A stretch of DNA of 42,870 bases from Halieaceae bacterium (GTDB lineage: Bacteria; Pseudomonadota; Gammaproteobacteria; Pseudomonadales; Halieaceae), in NCBI GenBank assembly GCA_028282105.1, contig JANQIO010000033.1, forward strand, positions 1 to 42,870. The letters run 5' to 3'. The notes below the pieces were generated by a model. The model ran no database searches. It worked only from the letters and a program-made list of their open reading frames with translations, and was not told where the DNA came from. Below are positions 41,281 through 42,870 of this stretch, piece by piece; positions within the stretch are counted from its first letter, which is position 1; each line of letters begins with the position of its first letter. Both the position numbers and the translations under genes were made by a program.

Positions 41281-42174
41281 ATGAAGCTCGAAGTCTTCGA
41301 AGCGGCACCCGTTGCCGTGGGCGCAAGCTGGGCCGCAACCGCGGGGCCGCTGGATGTGTCTGTTTCCATGGTCACCTTCAACAGCGAGTTCAGCTTGCTG
41401 CTGAAGACCCTGGACGGATTGCACCGCGCATTGCGCTACGCCCGCGATCAGGGCCTGGATATCCGTTTGCAGCTATTGGTCGTGGACAATTCCACCAATG
41501 CCCACTATCGCCAGCGGGTCAGGAATCTGGTGCTGGACAAGCACGGCGAACGCTTTGAGCGCATCGATCTGTGGCATCCGGGTGGCAACATTGGTTACGG
41601 CGCCGCCCATAACCAGGCCCTGCAACGTGCCGACAGCGATTTCCACCTGATTCTCAATCCCGACGTCGAACTCGCCGAGGACGCCCTGTTCTCAGGCCTG
41701 GAGTACATGTGGCACCACAATGACGTGGCGGCGGTGAGCCCGCGCGCGACAGATGGCAGTGGGCAGATCCAGTACCTCTGCAAGCGCTATCCCTCGGTGC
41801 TGGTATTGATGCTGCGTGCCTTTGCACCGGATTTCATCAGGCGTCGTTTCCGCGAATACCTGCACAGCTATGAGATCCGGGATGCCTGTAACAACGGCAG
41901 CGCCGCCGATGTGCCCTTGGTGAGCGGCTGCTGCATGTACGCCCGTACCGCGTCACTGCGGCAGGCGCGCGGTTTCTCTGACCAGTACTTCATGTACTTT
42001 GAGGATTTCGACCTGTCTCTGCGCCTGCAGCCGCTGGGTCGGCTGGTCTACCTGCCGAGCATGCACATCGTGCACCACGGCGGCTACTCTGCCCGCAAGG
42101 GTGTGCGTCACATCAGCATGTTCGTGCAATCGGGGTGGAAGTTCTTCCGCCGCCACGGCTGGTGCTGGATTTAG
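41281..42174 (+). CDS. Glycosyltransferase family 2 (WbbL/rhamnosyltransferase-like)
   Basis: A 297-residue GT-A enzyme. VSMVTFNSEFSLLLKTL (28-44) opens the nucleotide-sugar domain, LLVVDNSTN (65-73) follows, then GGNIGYGAAHNQAL (101-114), the metal site LNPDVEL (125-131) and the catalytic-base region YFEDFDLSLRL. This arrangement is typical of dTDP-rhamnose transferases in O-antigen and mycolyl-arabinogalactan systems. A basic aromatic C-terminus (FFRRHGWCW) could touch membrane. It stands alone at the right border of the polysaccharide locus. Confidence 0.9.
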   Translation: MKLEVFEAAPVAVGASWAATAGPLDVSVSMVTFNSEFSLLLKTLDGLHRALRYARDQGLDIRLQLLVVDNSTNAHYRQRVRNLVLDKHGERFERIDLWHPGGNIGYGAAHNQALQRADSDFHLILNPDVELAEDALFSGLEYMWHHNDVAAVSPRATDGSGQIQYLCKRYPSVLVLMLRAFAPDFIRRRFREYLHSYEIRDACNNGSAADVPLVSGCCMYARTASLRQARGFSDQYFMYFEDFDLSLRLQPLGRLVYLPSMHIVHHGGYSARKGVRHISMFVQSGWKFFRRHGWCWI

Positions 42175-42190
42175 CCCGGGTCAGCCTCGG

Positions 42191-42811
42191 CTAGCGACCG
42201 TAGAACACCCGCCGGGCGCCGCCCTTGTAGTGCTTGCGGATCAGGTTTGCCGGATACTCGTTATAGCGCTGAATAGTGTCCCGGGTGATCGCGCGGTAGC
42301 CCGGCCGGCCAGGCAGGTAAGGTGGTCTGGCAATCGGCGGCTGCACATGCGGCGGCCTGGGGTGCCACAGGGGTGGACGACCAAAGCCCGGACCCAGGAA
42401 GCCATCATTCTGTACCACGACGCGGTTGGGGTAGTAGCCCTCGTAGACCGGCACCGGGTTGCTGGCGGCACGGGCCGCGGCGGCCTCGCTTCTCAGCTTG
42501 GCGCGGTGCGCTTCTCGCTCGCGGCGATCAGCCGCCATGCGGTCGGTGGTCTCGCGCAACGCCTGCAGCCGCGCGCTATCCAGTGCCGATGGTGTGACGG
42601 TGGGCGTGCTGTAGTCCAGTACCTCGACTTCGAGATCGCCCTCGGCGTCCTCAGCCGGCGGCTGGTCGGAGAAGCTGATACGGCCGTTTGCATCCACAGT
42701 CTTGTAGACGGTGATGGCCAGCACCGATGGCGCCTGCAGCGACATGGCCAGCAACAGGGTCAGGCACAGCAGCAGGCGCTGAAGCGCGGGCGTTGATGGA
42801 CAGCTATCCAT
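42191..42811 (-). CDS. Secreted DUF4124-domain protein
   Basis: A 206-residue precursor with a signal peptide (about 1-32, LLLCLTLLLAMSLQAPSVLA). ITVYKTVDANGRISFSDQPP (33-52) is the DUF4124 domain, a small beta-rich module common in gammaproteobacterial envelope proteins. An Ala/Arg/Glu-rich helical region (about 75-115) and a Pro-rich, aromatic tail follow. The function is unknown. It is convergent with the GT2 gene, 16 bases apart, and probably unrelated to the polysaccharide locus. The remaining 59 bases to the window end contain its upstream region. Confidence 0.85.
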   Translation of the reverse strand: MDSCPSTPALQRLLLCLTLLLAMSLQAPSVLAITVYKTVDANGRISFSDQPPAEDAEGDLEVEVLDYSTPTVTPSALDSARLQALRETTDRMAADRREREAHRAKLRSEAAAARAASNPVPVYEGYYPNRVVVQNDGFLGPGFGRPPLWHPRPPHVQPPIARPPYLPGRPGYRAITRDTIQRYNEYPANLIRKHYKGGARRVFYGR

Positions 42812-42870
42812 GGTATTAAGGATAGTCCAAAGGCCCCTGCGCCGCCTACAGGCTGGCGGCCTGGATTTGA

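Overview
The window is a GC-rich, densely coded stretch of a Gram-negative chromosome. RND efflux, an Anbu-type proteasome homologue, Ppk1, a KpsM/Wzm-type ABC exporter and three sulfotransferase-like genes together suggest a marine gammaproteobacterium, perhaps of the Halieaceae/Cellvibrionales type. The assignment is inferred from gene content only. No rRNA, tRNA, CRISPR array or insertion sequence was recognised.

Left part (1-18,929), mostly housekeeping and stand-alone systems: the 3' end of an ATP-grasp gene; a cytochrome P450; a small membrane protein; an RND efflux operon (adaptor, pump, TetR regulator) with a perfect palindrome over its predicted promoter; polyphosphate kinase downstream of an orphan CbiM-like membrane protein; an Anbu peptidase convergent with a translationally coupled operon (circularly permuted ATP-grasp, alpha-E protein, zinc-ribbon metallopeptidase); a secreted gamma-glutamyltransferase; and an Nramp-family transporter lacking the usual metal-binding residues.

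Right part (18,942-42,174), a surface-polysaccharide locus of about 23 kb. It is built of alternating operons that diverge from three short intergenic regions (27,612-27,770, 33,925-34,082, 41,051-41,280) and collide tail to tail. It holds an ABC-2 exporter pair, GT2 and GT4 glycosyltransferases, a predicted GT-A enzyme, a 1,194-residue methyltransferase/coiled-coil/double-GT2 protein, three sulfotransferase-like proteins, two MBOAT plus SGNH O-acylation pairs, and four further methyltransferase genes. The simplest reading is synthesis, export and heavy decoration (sulfate, acyl, methyl) of a cell-surface glycan. No initiating transferase, outer-membrane exporter, chain-length regulator or PAPS-synthesis gene is visible here.

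The most unusual signal is a small predicted beta-sandwich module marked by 'GWA ... R-x-D ... GF'. It recurs in five different proteins between 24,533 and 31,185: two sulfotransferases, a methyltransferase, the SGNH acylation partner and a free-standing 159-residue protein. It looks like a shared recognition or docking domain linking the decoration enzymes. The window ends with a DUF4124-type secreted protein.
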